NCBI GenBank assembly: GCA_963819735.1
Contig: CAWFXC010000003.1
Location: forward strand, 1-64,000
Length of the DNA stretch: 64,000 bases
Reading direction: 5' to 3'
Source of the DNA: CAWFXC01 sp963819735
GTDB taxonomy: Bacteria; Actinomycetota; Acidimicrobiia; IMCC26256; DASPTH01
Shown here: positions 1 to 11,869 of the stretch, one piece after another
How the letters are laid out: each line of letters begins with the position of its first letter
Position numbering within the stretch: the stretch's first letter is position 1
Translations under genes and position numbers: made by a program
Notes under the pieces: model-generated
Seen by the model: only the letters and a program-made list of their open reading frames with translations
What the model was told of the DNA's origin: nothing
Database searches by the model: none

Positions 1-2071
<2,071 letters not shown>

Positions 2072-2313
2072 GTAATTCTTCTGTTCGTATAAAGATGCTC
2101 GTGCTCGCTCTGCAGTTCTCAAGGGTCGAACGGAGCCGCAGCCGCCGGCGGACCGGCAGCGGTTGGCCCCGGGAACGCTCCGGCCACTCCCGCCATGGGC
2201 GCGAGGCGCGAGGCCTCGAGATGGAGTGGGGTGAGCGCACTTCCCAGAGGAACACGGACACGCCGGCACCGTGCCAGAAGGAATCTGGAACCCGGTGTCC
2301 GGCGCGAGGGCGT

Positions 2314-2338
2314 GCTCCCTCAAAACGGAACAGTGACG
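2314..2338 (-). other. 16S processing stem, 3' arm
   Basis: These 25 nt are the reverse complement of 4201-4225 upstream of 16S with two mismatches. Both contain CGTCACTGTTCCGTTTT and GGAGC in the same spacing. In the precursor RNA the two arms would pair and loop out the whole 16S, the classic RNase III substrate. Seen directly as an inverted repeat; the role is inferred. Confidence 0.75.
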
Positions 2339-2448
2339 TCTGGTCTCACGGGATCCGGTGGTGCCTGTCACCGATCAGCAAGCTGAACGATGGAGGGGTC
2401 GGACTGGTCCGTACGGCCAAATAACCAGTGATCGACGTGGGAGCTCCC

Positions 2449-2474
2449 CGAGTCTGGAGACGATCCCAGACTCG
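2449..2474 (-). other. Perfect 9-bp hairpin 17 nt after 16S
   Basis: CGAGTCTGG and CCAGACTCG pair perfectly around an 8-nt loop. On the transcript it follows the 16S 3' end by 17 nt, and a palindromic GGGAGCTCCC comes next. There is no U-tract, so it is not a typical terminator. It may be a processing signal or a fold that guides spacer cleavage. Confidence 0.55.
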
Positions 2475-2485
2475 AGCAGTGTGCT

Positions 2486-4008
<1,523 letters not shown>

Positions 4009-4406
4009 GACTTCAACCCCACCAATGAAACGGTGGAGCATGAAATCGGAGAGCTGCCGGTCCGGGTCACTTCTGCCCCGTTCCGGCAACTTTGCACGAC
4101 GGCCCCCGAGGGGGTCTCGCCGTGCGGAATTAATGGTGACGTGCATCGCCGGCAGACTCCGAGGAGTCGTCCGTTGATGTACGCCCGCACTGGCTTTTGG
4201 CGTCACTGTTCCGTTTTCAAGGAGCTACTGCCCGACGTCGAAGAGGTCTGCGCCGTGGTTCACACCGCGGTGCAGCCAGATCGTGATCGCCGTGCCGACA
4301 CTCACTTCCTGCTTGATTGCGGTGCCACCACACTCGAGGGCGCGGCGTAGGCCTGCAGAAAGCGTCCGTGTCAATCGACCGGAGACGTACTCCGGGCGGA
4401 CTGGAG
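4009..4406 (-). other. rRNA operon leader
   Basis: This gene-free stretch is the transcribed leader between the proposed promoter and 16S. It contains the proximal arm of the 16S processing stem (4201-4225) and a GC-rich hairpin near 4096-4125 (CACG...CGTG around a C-run/G-run pair). Short frames on either strand lack any recognisable protein and are ignored. Confidence 0.7.
4201..4225 (-). other. 16S processing stem, 5' arm
   Basis: Partner of 2314-2338: 23 of 25 positions are complementary. It lies about 190 nt before the 16S 5' end. The minus-strand reading, GCTCCTTGAAAACGGAACAG, looks like other actinobacterial rRNA leaders. Confidence 0.75.
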
Positions 4407-4435
4407 ATACTACGGGCCGCTCCGGGGATCTGCAA
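4407..4435 (-). promoter_or_regulatory. Probable rRNA promoter (sigma-70 type)
   Basis: On the minus strand TTGCAG (4435-4430) and TAGTAT (4412-4407) are separated by exactly 17 nt, giving a start near 4400. This is the best-spaced pair in the leader. A TTGACA at 4374-4369 has no good -10 partner at normal spacing and could be a remnant or second promoter. Confidence 0.6.
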
Positions 4436-4496
4436 GCCGGGACGGCGAATTTCTGTGCGCCGGGGCGATCGCCGGCGAAAGATATGCTCCCCGCCC

Positions 4497-4706
4497 ATGG
4501 GATCGAGCGGAATGAAGCGCAAGGGTCGCAAGCACCAGCCCAAAGTGGGCACGCCCCGGGAGCAGAACTACGCACGCCACCAGTCGGAGCGGGCGGTGGT
4601 CGGCAACTTCGGGGTCCACGGCAACGGCGCCAAGTACTGGATCGCCGTCGTGCTCATCGTGGCCATCGTGGCCGTGTCGCTGCTGGTCTGGATCCTGTTC
4701 CTCTGA
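4497..4706 (+). CDS. Small basic single-pass membrane protein
   Basis: I do not recognise a named family. From ATG 4497 the product is 69 residues; ATG 4512 would give 64. The first half is very basic and hydrophilic (KRKGRKHQPK), then residues about 46-69 form one hydrophobic helix rich in V, I, L and A that ends the protein. This suggests a C-terminally anchored inner-membrane protein with a cytoplasmic basic head. A TATGCT box at 4483-4488 lies 8 nt before ATG 4497, so the mRNA may be leaderless. It is divergent from the rRNA promoter and converges on tyrS, overlapping its 3' end by 53 nt. It could still be a chance frame, but the composition argues against that. Confidence 0.6.
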   Translation: MGSSGMKRKGRKHQPKVGTPREQNYARHQSERAVVGNFGVHGNGAKYWIAVVLIVAIVAVSLLVWILFL

Positions 4707-5940
4707 TCAGCCGCGGCAGGCGGGCCCAGTTCCGCCGGCCGAACTGCAGGATCTTCCCGTCGACCTCGCCCGGTGTCACCTCGAGGTCGGCGTCGGTGAC
4801 CACCTCACCGTCGAGCTTCACCCCGCCCTGCTGAATGGCTCGGGTGCCCTCCTTCCCCGACTTCACCGCGTCGGGGAAGGCCAGCGCCAGCAGCCGCGAC
4901 AGCCGGATGCGACCATCGCGCAGTTCCTCGGCGTCGGCCGGGATCATGACCTCGGCCATGTCGGTGGGGATCTCATGGGCGCGGAACACCTTGTCGAACT
5001 CCGCCTCCGCCACCTCCCCCGACCCGTCGCCGTGGTAGAGGTCGACGATCGTGCGGCCAAGGAGCCGTTTGGCGTCGACCGGCGCCAACGTGCCGTCGGC
5101 CAGCGCCCCGGTGATCTCGTCGATGCGGTCGGGGTGCCACCCGGTGGTGAGGGTGAAGTACCGGGGCATGAGCTCGTCGGGGATGCGCAGGACCTTGGCG
5201 AACTGCTCCCCCGGCGGCTCGGCGATCCCGATGAAGTTGCCCAGCGACTTCGACATCTTGTTGACGCCGTCGGTGCCCTCGAGCAACGGCGTCGTGAGCA
5301 CGCACTGACCGTCCTGGCCCTCCTGCGTCTGCAGGGTGCGGCCCATCAGGTTGTTGAACAGCTGGTCGGTGCCGCCGAGCTCGACGTCGGCCTCGACCAT
5401 CACGGAGTCCCACCCCTGGAGCAGCGGGTACAGGAACTCCATCACCGAGATGGCGACGCCCTCGCGGTAGCGACGCGAGAAGTCGTCGCGCTCGAGCATG
5501 CGGGCGACGGTGGTGCGGGCGGCCAGCCGGAGGACGTCTTCGATGCCCATCTCGCCCAGCCACTCGGAGTTGCGCCGGATCTCGAGGTTCTCCGAGAGCA
5601 GGATGCGGCCCGCCTGCTCGATGTAGGTGGCGGCGAACGCCTCGACTTCCTCCTTCGACAGGCGGGGGCGGGTGGCCGAGCGCCCCGACGGGTCGCCGAC
5701 CTGGGCGGTGAAGTCGCCGATGATCAGGACCGCGGTGTGCCCGAGCTCCTGGAACTGGCGCAGCTTGCGGAGCACGACGGCGAAGCCGAGGTGGATGTCG
5801 GAGGCGGTGGGATCGATGCCCAGCTTGGCCCGGAGGGGCCGACCGGTCGCGAGCTTGCGCCGGAGGTCGTCCTCGGTGATGAGGTCGACCGCGCCGGTGC
5901 GCAGGATCCGGATCTGCTCGTCGACGGCGACTGCGGGCAT
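4654..5940 (-). CDS. tyrS: Tyrosine--tRNA ligase
   Basis: Cytoplasmic class I aminoacyl-tRNA synthetase that charges tRNA-Tyr with tyrosine. The 428-residue product has the HIGH-type signature HLGF (residues 50-53) in the Rossmann fold, the tyrosine-site region GVAISVMEFLYPLLQG (161-176), KMSKS at 228-232 and a C-terminal S4 RNA-binding domain from about residue 340. The length is normal except for a tail of about 20 basic residues after the S4 domain. That tail overlaps the convergent small gene and could vary. ATG start. It follows mpg by 12 nt, as in other actinobacteria, and closes the arginine transcription unit. Confidence 0.95.
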   Translation of the reverse strand: MPAVAVDEQIRILRTGAVDLITEDDLRRKLATGRPLRAKLGIDPTASDIHLGFAVVLRKLRQFQELGHTAVLIIGDFTAQVGDPSGRSATRPRLSKEEVEAFAATYIEQAGRILLSENLEIRRNSEWLGEMGIEDVLRLAARTTVARMLERDDFSRRYREGVAISVMEFLYPLLQGWDSVMVEADVELGGTDQLFNNLMGRTLQTQEGQDGQCVLTTPLLEGTDGVNKMSKSLGNFIGIAEPPGEQFAKVLRIPDELMPRYFTLTTGWHPDRIDEITGALADGTLAPVDAKRLLGRTIVDLYHGDGSGEVAEAEFDKVFRAHEIPTDMAEVMIPADAEELRDGRIRLSRLLALAFPDAVKSGKEGTRAIQQGGVKLDGEVVTDADLEVTPGEVDGKILQFGRRNWARLPRLIRGTGSRPAATRPRWPR

Positions 5941-5952
5941 GGCCCAGGAACG

Positions 5953-6564
5953 CTACCCGGCCGGGAAGCGGGGTCCCCGACTCAAATTCGGGTCGCCGGG
6001 CACGGTGAAGCGCCACGGGTACTCGTCGCCGCGGCCGATGGCGAGACCGACCCGCACCGACACGCCGGGTTCGTCGGGAGGGGCGACGCCGTCGTCGACG
6101 ATGTGCAACGGGCCGCGCACGAGATCGGCGCCATTGTCGGCCCCGTCGATGCCGAACGCCTGGCAGAGGCGCGCCGGCCCGGAGCACAGCTGACGATCGG
6201 AGCGGGCCTTCACCCGGCGGGCCCGCATGAGCTCGAGGCCGGCCACGGGCGCGGCGGCCCGGAGCAGCACCGCGGCGGCGTCGCCAGGTTTGGTGGCGAC
6301 GACGTTGGCGCACCAGTGCATGCCGTAGGTGAAGTACACGTAGAGGCGACCGGGCGCGCCGAACATGACCTCGGTGCGCGGGGTCATACCGCGGTAGGCG
6401 TGGCTCCCGGCATCGTCGGAGCCGAGGTAGGCCTCCACCTCCACGATGCGCGCCGCGAGCTCCGGGCGACTCGGCGTACCGCGGATGAGCAGCTTGTTCA
6501 GCAGCTGCGGCGCGAGCTCGAGCGCGTCGCGGGCGTAGAACGAGCGCGGGAGCGCCTGGCTCAA
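5953..6564 (-). CDS. mpg: DNA-3-methyladenine glycosylase (AAG/MPG family)
   Basis: Base-excision repair enzyme that removes alkylated purines such as 3-methyladenine. The 203-residue product carries family features in order: IVEVEAYLGSDDAGSHAYRG (residues about 40-59), with the catalytic Glu region, then TEVMFGAPGRLYVYFTYGMH and LCSGPARLCQAFGI. Length is normal. The start is TTG at 6564 in a TTGA overlap with the argH stop, so translation is probably coupled. The pairing with tyrS downstream is also known in mycobacteria. Confidence 0.9.
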   Translation of the reverse strand: MSQALPRSFYARDALELAPQLLNKLLIRGTPSRPELAARIVEVEAYLGSDDAGSHAYRGMTPRTEVMFGAPGRLYVYFTYGMHWCANVVATKPGDAAAVLLRAAAPVAGLELMRARRVKARSDRQLCSGPARLCQAFGIDGADNGADLVRGPLHIVDDGVAPPDEPGVSVRVGLAIGRGDEYPWRFTVPGDPNLSRGPRFPAG

Positions 6565-7946
6565 TTGGGGAGCTCGAGCCAGCGGGACTGGTCGTCGAGC
6601 CGAACCCGGGCGGTGACCAGTTGTTCCGCCACCGAATCGGGGCCCGCGCCCCCGGGGGTGGTGCGGCGCAGCACCGCGGCACCCGGCTCCAGCAGGGTGA
6701 GCGCCTCGGGGCCGAGGTCGGGGGCGGTCATCACGAGTTCGCCGAGCGGGACCCCGCGCTCCTGGGAGTGGCGCACGAGCTCACCGACGCGTGCGTGGGC
6801 CTCGCGGAAGGGCACTCCCCGGTCGACCAGCCATTCGGCGAGGTCGACGGCCGACGACGCGGGCGTGTCGGCCGCGCTCCGCATCCGGTTGAGCATGAGC
6901 TCGGAGGTAGCCAGCAGACCGGCGATGGCGCTCAGCGCGAGTCGGTTCTGGTCGAGCGCGTCGAAGAGGGGCTCTTTGTCTTCCTGGAGGTCGCGGTTGT
7001 AGGCGAGCGGCAGGCCCTTCAACGTGGCGAGGAACCCGGTGAGATCGCCGATGAGGCGGCCGGCCTTGCCGCGGGCGAGCTCGGCGATGTCGGGGTTCTT
7101 CTTCTGCGGCAACATCGACGACCCGGTGCTGTACGCGTCGGCGAGGCGGAGGAATCCGAACTCGTCGCTCGACCACAGCACGATCTCCTCGCCGAGGCGG
7201 GAGAGGTGCACCTGGGTGAGCGCGGCGACGAACAGCGCCTCGGCCACGAAGTCGCGGTCGGACACCGCATCGAGCGAGTTGTCGAACCGCCGCGCGAAGC
7301 CGAGGTCGGCGGCGACCCCGTCGGGATCGAGCGGGAGACTGGAACCGGCAAGCGCACCCGCGCCCAGCGGGGACACCGCGGCGCGCGACAGCGCATCACG
7401 CCAACGTTCGACGTCGCGTGCGAAGGCCCAGAAATGGGCGAGGAAATGGTGCGCCAGCAGGACCGGTTGCGCGCGCTGGAGGTGGGTGTAGCCGGGAAGG
7501 TAGGCGTCGTCGGCCGCGGCCGCGAGTTGGACGAGCACCTCCTGGAGCCGGTGGACGTGCAGCGCGGTGTCGGTGCCCTCGCGTCGGAAGAACAACCGCA
7601 GCGCGGTCGCGACCTGATCGTTGCGGCTGCGCCCGGTGTGGAGCTTCGCCCCCGCGGAGCCGGCGAGCTCGGTGACCCGACGCTCGATCGCGGTGTGGAT
7701 GTCTTCGTCGCTGGCGCCGAACTCGAACGTGCCGGTCTCGAGCTCGGTTCCGACGCGATCGAGCGCGGCGAGCACCATCGCGCTCTCGTCGTCGGTGAGC
7801 AACCCCACCCGGCGGAGCATGCGGACGTGCGCGCGCGAACCGGTGAGGTCGTCGGGCGCGAGCCGGGCGTCGAACGACAGGCTCTCGGTGAACGCGAGCA
7901 GCTCGTCGGCCGGACCTTCGGCGAAGCGGCCGTGCCAGAGCGTCAT
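6561..7946 (-). CDS. argH: Argininosuccinate lyase
   Basis: Last step of arginine synthesis: argininosuccinate to arginine and fumarate. The fumarase/aspartase superfamily signature GSSMLPQKKNPDIAE is present near residue 280, and TGRSRNDQVATALRL near 110 is the substrate-binding loop. ATG at 7946 gives 461 residues beginning MTLWHGRF, the normal family start. The same frame stays open upstream but that part is the shadow of argG. Start and argG stop overlap as ATGA. Confidence 0.96.
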   Translation of the reverse strand: MTLWHGRFAEGPADELLAFTESLSFDARLAPDDLTGSRAHVRMLRRVGLLTDDESAMVLAALDRVGTELETGTFEFGASDEDIHTAIERRVTELAGSAGAKLHTGRSRNDQVATALRLFFRREGTDTALHVHRLQEVLVQLAAAADDAYLPGYTHLQRAQPVLLAHHFLAHFWAFARDVERWRDALSRAAVSPLGAGALAGSSLPLDPDGVAADLGFARRFDNSLDAVSDRDFVAEALFVAALTQVHLSRLGEEIVLWSSDEFGFLRLADAYSTGSSMLPQKKNPDIAELARGKAGRLIGDLTGFLATLKGLPLAYNRDLQEDKEPLFDALDQNRLALSAIAGLLATSELMLNRMRSAADTPASSAVDLAEWLVDRGVPFREAHARVGELVRHSQERGVPLGELVMTAPDLGPEALTLLEPGAAVLRRTTPGGAGPDSVAEQLVTARVRLDDQSRWLELPN

Positions 7947-9184
7947 GAAGTACCCGCGGCTTCCGGATCGACGCCGTACGCCGTGGGCCCGCCCTGCTCG
8001 CGGGCCCATGTCTCGACCGAGAGGCCCCAGAGGCGCACGAACCCGGCCGAGTCTTCGTGCCGGAACGAGTCGGAGGCGTCGTACGTCGCGAGGTCGTGGC
8101 TGTAGAGGCCGTGGTCGGCGCGCCGGCCGACCACGAACGCGCGGCCCGGCTCGAGCCGGAGGCGCACCTCGCCGGTGACGTGACGCTGGGCGTGACCCAT
8201 GAACGCGTCGAGCGCCTGCTTGAGCGGCGAGAACCAGAGGCCGTCGTAGACGAGTTCGGCGTAGCGCGGCTCGAGGCGGGCCTTCTCCCGCATCAGGTCG
8301 CGTTCGAGGGTGATCGACTCGAGGTCGGCGTGGGCGAGCAGGACCGCCAACGAACCGGGACACTCGTAGGTCTCGCGGCTCTTGATGCCGACCCGCCGGT
8401 TCTCCACCATGTCGAGGCGGCCCCAGCCGTACTCGCCGACGATGGTGCCGAGCTCGATGACCAGCTCGTGGAGCGGCGTGCGCACTCCGTCGAGGGAGAC
8501 GGGCACACCCTGCTCGAAGCGCACGACGATCTCACGCGCGTCGCGGGGCGCGTCGGCGATGTCGCGGGTGAGCGCGTACGCATCGGCGGGCGGCGCAACC
8601 CACGGGTCCTCGATCATCCCGCACTCGATGGCCCGGCCCCAGAGGTTCTCGTCGATCGAGTACGGGCTCTTCTTGGTGACGCTGATCGGGATCTGGTGCT
8701 TGGCCGCGTAGTCGATGCTGTCGTCGCGCGAGAAGCCCCACATGCGTACCGGCGCGAGCACCTCGAGGTCGGGGGCGAGCGCGCGCACCGACACCTCGAA
8801 CCGGACCTGGTCGTTGCCCTTGCCCGTGCAGCCGTGGGCGACGGCGTCGGCGCCGAACTCGCGTGCCGCGAGCACGAGGTGCCGCGCGATCACCGGGCGC
8901 GACAGCGCGGACACGAGGGGGTACTTCCCTTCGTAGAGCGCGTTGGCGTGGATCGCGGGCACGAGGTACTCGGCCGCGAACTCGGCGCGGGCGTCGACGA
9001 CGCGGGCCTCGATGGCACCGGCGGCGAGGGCCCGGGCGATGATCTCGTCCCACGGGTCGTCGGCCTGTTGCCCGACGTCGACCGAGAGCGCGATCACCTC
9101 GGCGCCCCACTCCTCCTGGATCCACTTGACCGCCACCGACGTGTCGAGTCCCCCGGAGTACGCCAACACCACTCGCCTGGCCAT
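7943..9184 (-). CDS. argG: Argininosuccinate synthase
   Basis: Joins citrulline and aspartate with ATP to make argininosuccinate. The 413-residue protein starts at ATG 9184 with the PP-loop motif AYSGGLDTS at residues 8-16. It also has HGCTGKGNDQVRFE and SPYSIDENLWGR, both typical. A purine-rich ribosome site (GGAGAAGGG) precedes the ATG. The reading frame extends further upstream but lacks family similarity. A 62-bp gap separates it from argR, the largest gap among argJ to argH, and might hold a secondary control site; I saw no clear one. Confidence 0.96.
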   Translation of the reverse strand: MARRVVLAYSGGLDTSVAVKWIQEEWGAEVIALSVDVGQQADDPWDEIIARALAAGAIEARVVDARAEFAAEYLVPAIHANALYEGKYPLVSALSRPVIARHLVLAAREFGADAVAHGCTGKGNDQVRFEVSVRALAPDLEVLAPVRMWGFSRDDSIDYAAKHQIPISVTKKSPYSIDENLWGRAIECGMIEDPWVAPPADAYALTRDIADAPRDAREIVVRFEQGVPVSLDGVRTPLHELVIELGTIVGEYGWGRLDMVENRRVGIKSRETYECPGSLAVLLAHADLESITLERDLMREKARLEPRYAELVYDGLWFSPLKQALDAFMGHAQRHVTGEVRLRLEPGRAFVVGRRADHGLYSHDLATYDASDSFRHEDSAGFVRLWGLSVETWAREQGGPTAYGVDPEAAGTS

Positions 9185-9246
9185 CTGTGGTCCCTTCTCC
9201 AACTCTTCGGGTGTTTGGAACTGCAGCTTTCGAAACTGGCGCTGCG

Positions 9247-9717
9247 CTACAAGCCGGCGAGCCCGGCCAGCTCGGCGGCGACCGCGGCGCCACCGACGTG
9301 CTCCGCGCACACCAGGATGATCGTGTCGTCACCGGCCACCGTGCCGAGTACGTCGGGCAGCCCGGCGCGGTCGAGCGCGGACGCCACCACGTGCGCGGAG
9401 CCCGGCGGGGTGCGCAAGACCACGAGATTGGTGCTGTGGGCGACTTCCACCACGAACTCCCCCATGACCCGCCGCAGGTGGTCGTCGGGCGCGGTGCGTT
9501 CCTTGGCGTGCTCGGGTATCGCGTACGCCATCGCGCCACCGGGGATCCGCACCTTCACCGCGCCCAGCTCCTCGAGGTCGCGGCTGACGGTGGCCTGCGT
9601 GGCGACGACACCGTCGGACGCCAGCATCTCCACCAGTTGCGCCTGGCTGGAGATGGCCTGCTCCTCCAGCAACCGGGCGATCCGGTGCTGCCGCTGAGGC
9701 TTGCCCAACGTCGCCAC
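9247..9717 (-). CDS. argR: Arginine repressor
   Basis: Arginine-responsive hexameric repressor. The 156-residue product has an N-terminal winged helix-turn-helix (residues 8-70, with QATVSRDLEELGAVKV as recognition region) and a C-terminal arginine-binding and oligomerisation domain with GTVAGDDTIILVC near 125-137. GTG start at 9717. It sits inside the operon it is expected to control. The likely target is the palindromic site before argC (15083-15094). Confidence 0.94.
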   Translation of the reverse strand: MATLGKPQRQHRIARLLEEQAISSQAQLVEMLASDGVVATQATVSRDLEELGAVKVRIPGGAMAYAIPEHAKERTAPDDHLRRVMGEFVVEVAHSTNLVVLRTPPGSAHVVASALDRAGLPDVLGTVAGDDTIILVCAEHVGGAAVAAELAGLAGL

Positions 9718-9733
9718 TAGAGGAAATTCTTCA

Positions 9734-10666
9734 TCAGATGGGCCGATTCCGCTCGGGGGTCTCGGCCAGGAGGAGCGCGAACAGGGCGCGGGCGCCGTGC
9801 ATGCGGTTGGCCGCCTGCTGCCAGATGGCCGAACGAGGACCGTCGACCACTTCGGCGGTGACCTCTTCGCCGCGGTGCGCGGGCAGGCAGTGCAGGAACC
9901 ACGCCTGCTCCCCCGCCGCCTCCATGAGTGCGGCGTCGACCGTGTAGCCGGCGAACGCGGCGAGCCGGGTCGCGTTCTCGGCCTCCTGGCCCATCGACGT
10001 CCACACGTCGGTGTAGACCGCGTCGGCGCCGGGGACGGCGTCGTAGGGATCGGCGACGAGATCGATCACGCCCCCGAGGTTGCGCGCGCGTTCGACGGTC
10101 ACGTCGTCGAGCTCGTAGCCCGGCGGCGACGAGACCGTGAGCTCCACCCCCGACAGCGCCGACGCGTACGCCAGCGACGCGGCGACGTTGTTGCCGTCGC
10201 CGACGTAGACCAGCCGACGGCCCTCGAGGGTGCCGAGCAACTCGCGCAGGGTGAGGAAGTCGGCGATGGCCTGGGTGGGGTGCGCGCGGTCGGACAGGAG
10301 GTTGACCACGGGGACGTCGACGGCCGCCGCCATCTCCTCGAGCGTCGCGTGGTCGAACACCCGCGCCGCGATCACCGCGCAGAAGCCGGCGAAGGTGCGG
10401 GCGACGTCGGCGACCGGTTCGCGCACGCCCAGGCCGACCTCCTCGGGGCGGATGTAGATCGGGTGGCCGCCGAGGCCGACCACCGCCATCTCCGTCGACG
10501 CGCGCGTGCGCGACGACGGTTTCTCGAACAGCATGGCCACGCCCCGGCCCGCGAGGAGTTGCGGGATGCCGGTGGGGTCGGCCTTCCACTTCTCGGCCGC
10601 GTCGAGCACGGCCGAGAGATCGGCCGGCGTGAGATCGTCGACCTCGAGGAACCGCGACGCGGTCAC
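9734..10666 (-). CDS. argF: Ornithine carbamoyltransferase
   Basis: Makes citrulline from ornithine and carbamoyl phosphate. Carbamoyl-phosphate site FEKPSSRTR (residues about 48-56), HPTQAIAD (about 128-135) and the ornithine-specific loop HCLPAHRGEEV (about 265-275) distinguish it from aspartate carbamoyltransferase. 310 residues, normal length. The GTG start at 10666 overlaps the argD stop as GTGA. Its carbamoyl phosphate comes from CarAB, encoded in this window at 45443-49948. Confidence 0.95.
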   Translation of the reverse strand: MTASRFLEVDDLTPADLSAVLDAAEKWKADPTGIPQLLAGRGVAMLFEKPSSRTRASTEMAVVGLGGHPIYIRPEEVGLGVREPVADVARTFAGFCAVIAARVFDHATLEEMAAAVDVPVVNLLSDRAHPTQAIADFLTLRELLGTLEGRRLVYVGDGNNVAASLAYASALSGVELTVSSPPGYELDDVTVERARNLGGVIDLVADPYDAVPGADAVYTDVWTSMGQEAENATRLAAFAGYTVDAALMEAAGEQAWFLHCLPAHRGEEVTAEVVDGPRSAIWQQAANRMHGARALFALLLAETPERNRPI

Positions 10667-11869
10667 GCGCGAGCCGTCCGGGCGTCGAGCACCGACTCGA
10701 GGATGGCCAGCGCGGCGTCGATCTCGTCGTCGGTCACGAGCAACGACGGCGCCAACCGCACCGCGGTGGGCGTCACCGCGTTGACCACCAGGCCGGCGCG
10801 CAGGCAGTCGCCCGCCACCTCAGGAGCCGCGACGCCCTCTGCCAGTTCGGCGGCGATGAGGAGGCCCACGCCCCGCACGTCGGCGACCGCGGGGATCGCG
10901 AACAGACCCTTGGTGAGTCGCGCCCCCGCCCGCGCCGCCAGTGCGGGCGCGTCGACCGACTCCATGACCTCGAGCACCGCGAGCGCGGCGCGCGCGGCGA
11001 GCGGTTGACCGCCGAAGGTGGTGGCGTGGTCGCCGGGGCGGAATGCCTCGGCGACTTCCGTGCGAGCCCAACACGCGCCGATCGGCACACCGTTGCCGAG
11101 CGCCTTGGCCATCGTGACGATGTCGGGGCGCACGGCGGGCGCGTGCTGGTAGCCGAACCAGCGCCCGGTGCGGCCGAGGCCGGTCTGCACCTCGTCGATG
11201 ATCAGGAGTGCCTCGCGCTCGTCGCAGAGTGCGCGCACACCTGCGAGGTAGCCGGGCAGGCGACGGCTGGACACCGCCCTCCCCCTGCACCGGCTCCAGC
11301 AACACCGCGCACACCCGCTCGTCCATCGCCGCGGCGAGGGCGTCGAGGTCGGCGAACGCGACCTGCCGGAAGCCGGTGGGCAACGGCTGGAAGGTCTCCT
11401 GCTTCTGCGGCTGCCCGGTGGCGGCCAGTGTGGTGAGCGTGCGGCCGTGGAACGAGCCCCACGCCGACAGCACGTGGAAACGATCGGGCCCGCCGTTGGC
11501 CTGGCCGTAGCGGCGGGCGAGCTTGATCGCGGCTTCGTTCGCTTCGGCGCCGGAGTTGCAGAAGAAGACCTTCCCGCCGCCGCCGTGCAACGCATCGAGT
11601 CGCGCCGCCACCTGCGGCTGCCATTCGTTGTAGTAGAGGTTCGACACGTGCAGCAGCGTGCGCGCCTGATCGGCGATCGCGTCGGCGACGGCCGGATGCG
11701 CGTGACCGAGCGCGGTGACTGCGAGGCCGCCGAGGAAGTCGAGGTATTCGTTGCCCTCGCTGTCCCACAGCTTCGTGCCCTCGCCGCGCACGAACGCGAC
11801 CGGGAGGCGACCGTAGGTCTGCATCCCGTGCTCGGCGTCGAGCGCCTCGATCTCCGCGAAGGTGGTCAT
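10663..11869 (-). CDS. argD: Acetylornithine aminotransferase, interrupted by one frameshift
   Basis: PLP enzyme converting N-acetylglutamate semialdehyde to N-acetylornithine. The N-terminal part (11869 to about 11290) includes FFCNSGAEANEAAIKLARRY and ends after EPVQGEGGV. The rest continues in another frame from GYLAGVRALCDE, with LIIDEVQTGLGRTG (PLP aspartate) and the lysine region ALGNGVPIGA. One extra base between about 11251 and 11290 explains the break. Removing it restores five residues between GGV and GYL as in homologues and a 401-residue protein. Probably a sequencing indel, since the rest is fully conserved. The ATG start overlaps the argB stop as ATGA. Confidence 0.9.

Noticed and set aside
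4369..4374. TTGACA as a second rRNA promoter
   Set aside because: The only possible -10 (TACGCC, 19-nt spacing) is poor; kept only as a remark.
4973..6682. 569-residue minus-strand frame and 675-residue plus-strand frame over tyrS, mpg and argH
   Set aside because: Arg/Pro/Ala-rich shadow translations typical of high-GC DNA; the tyrS, mpg and argH frames are clearly the real ones.
11250..11290. Programmed ribosomal frameshift in argD
   Set aside because: No slippery heptamer with a downstream structure was seen, and similar breaks occur in many unrelated genes nearby.
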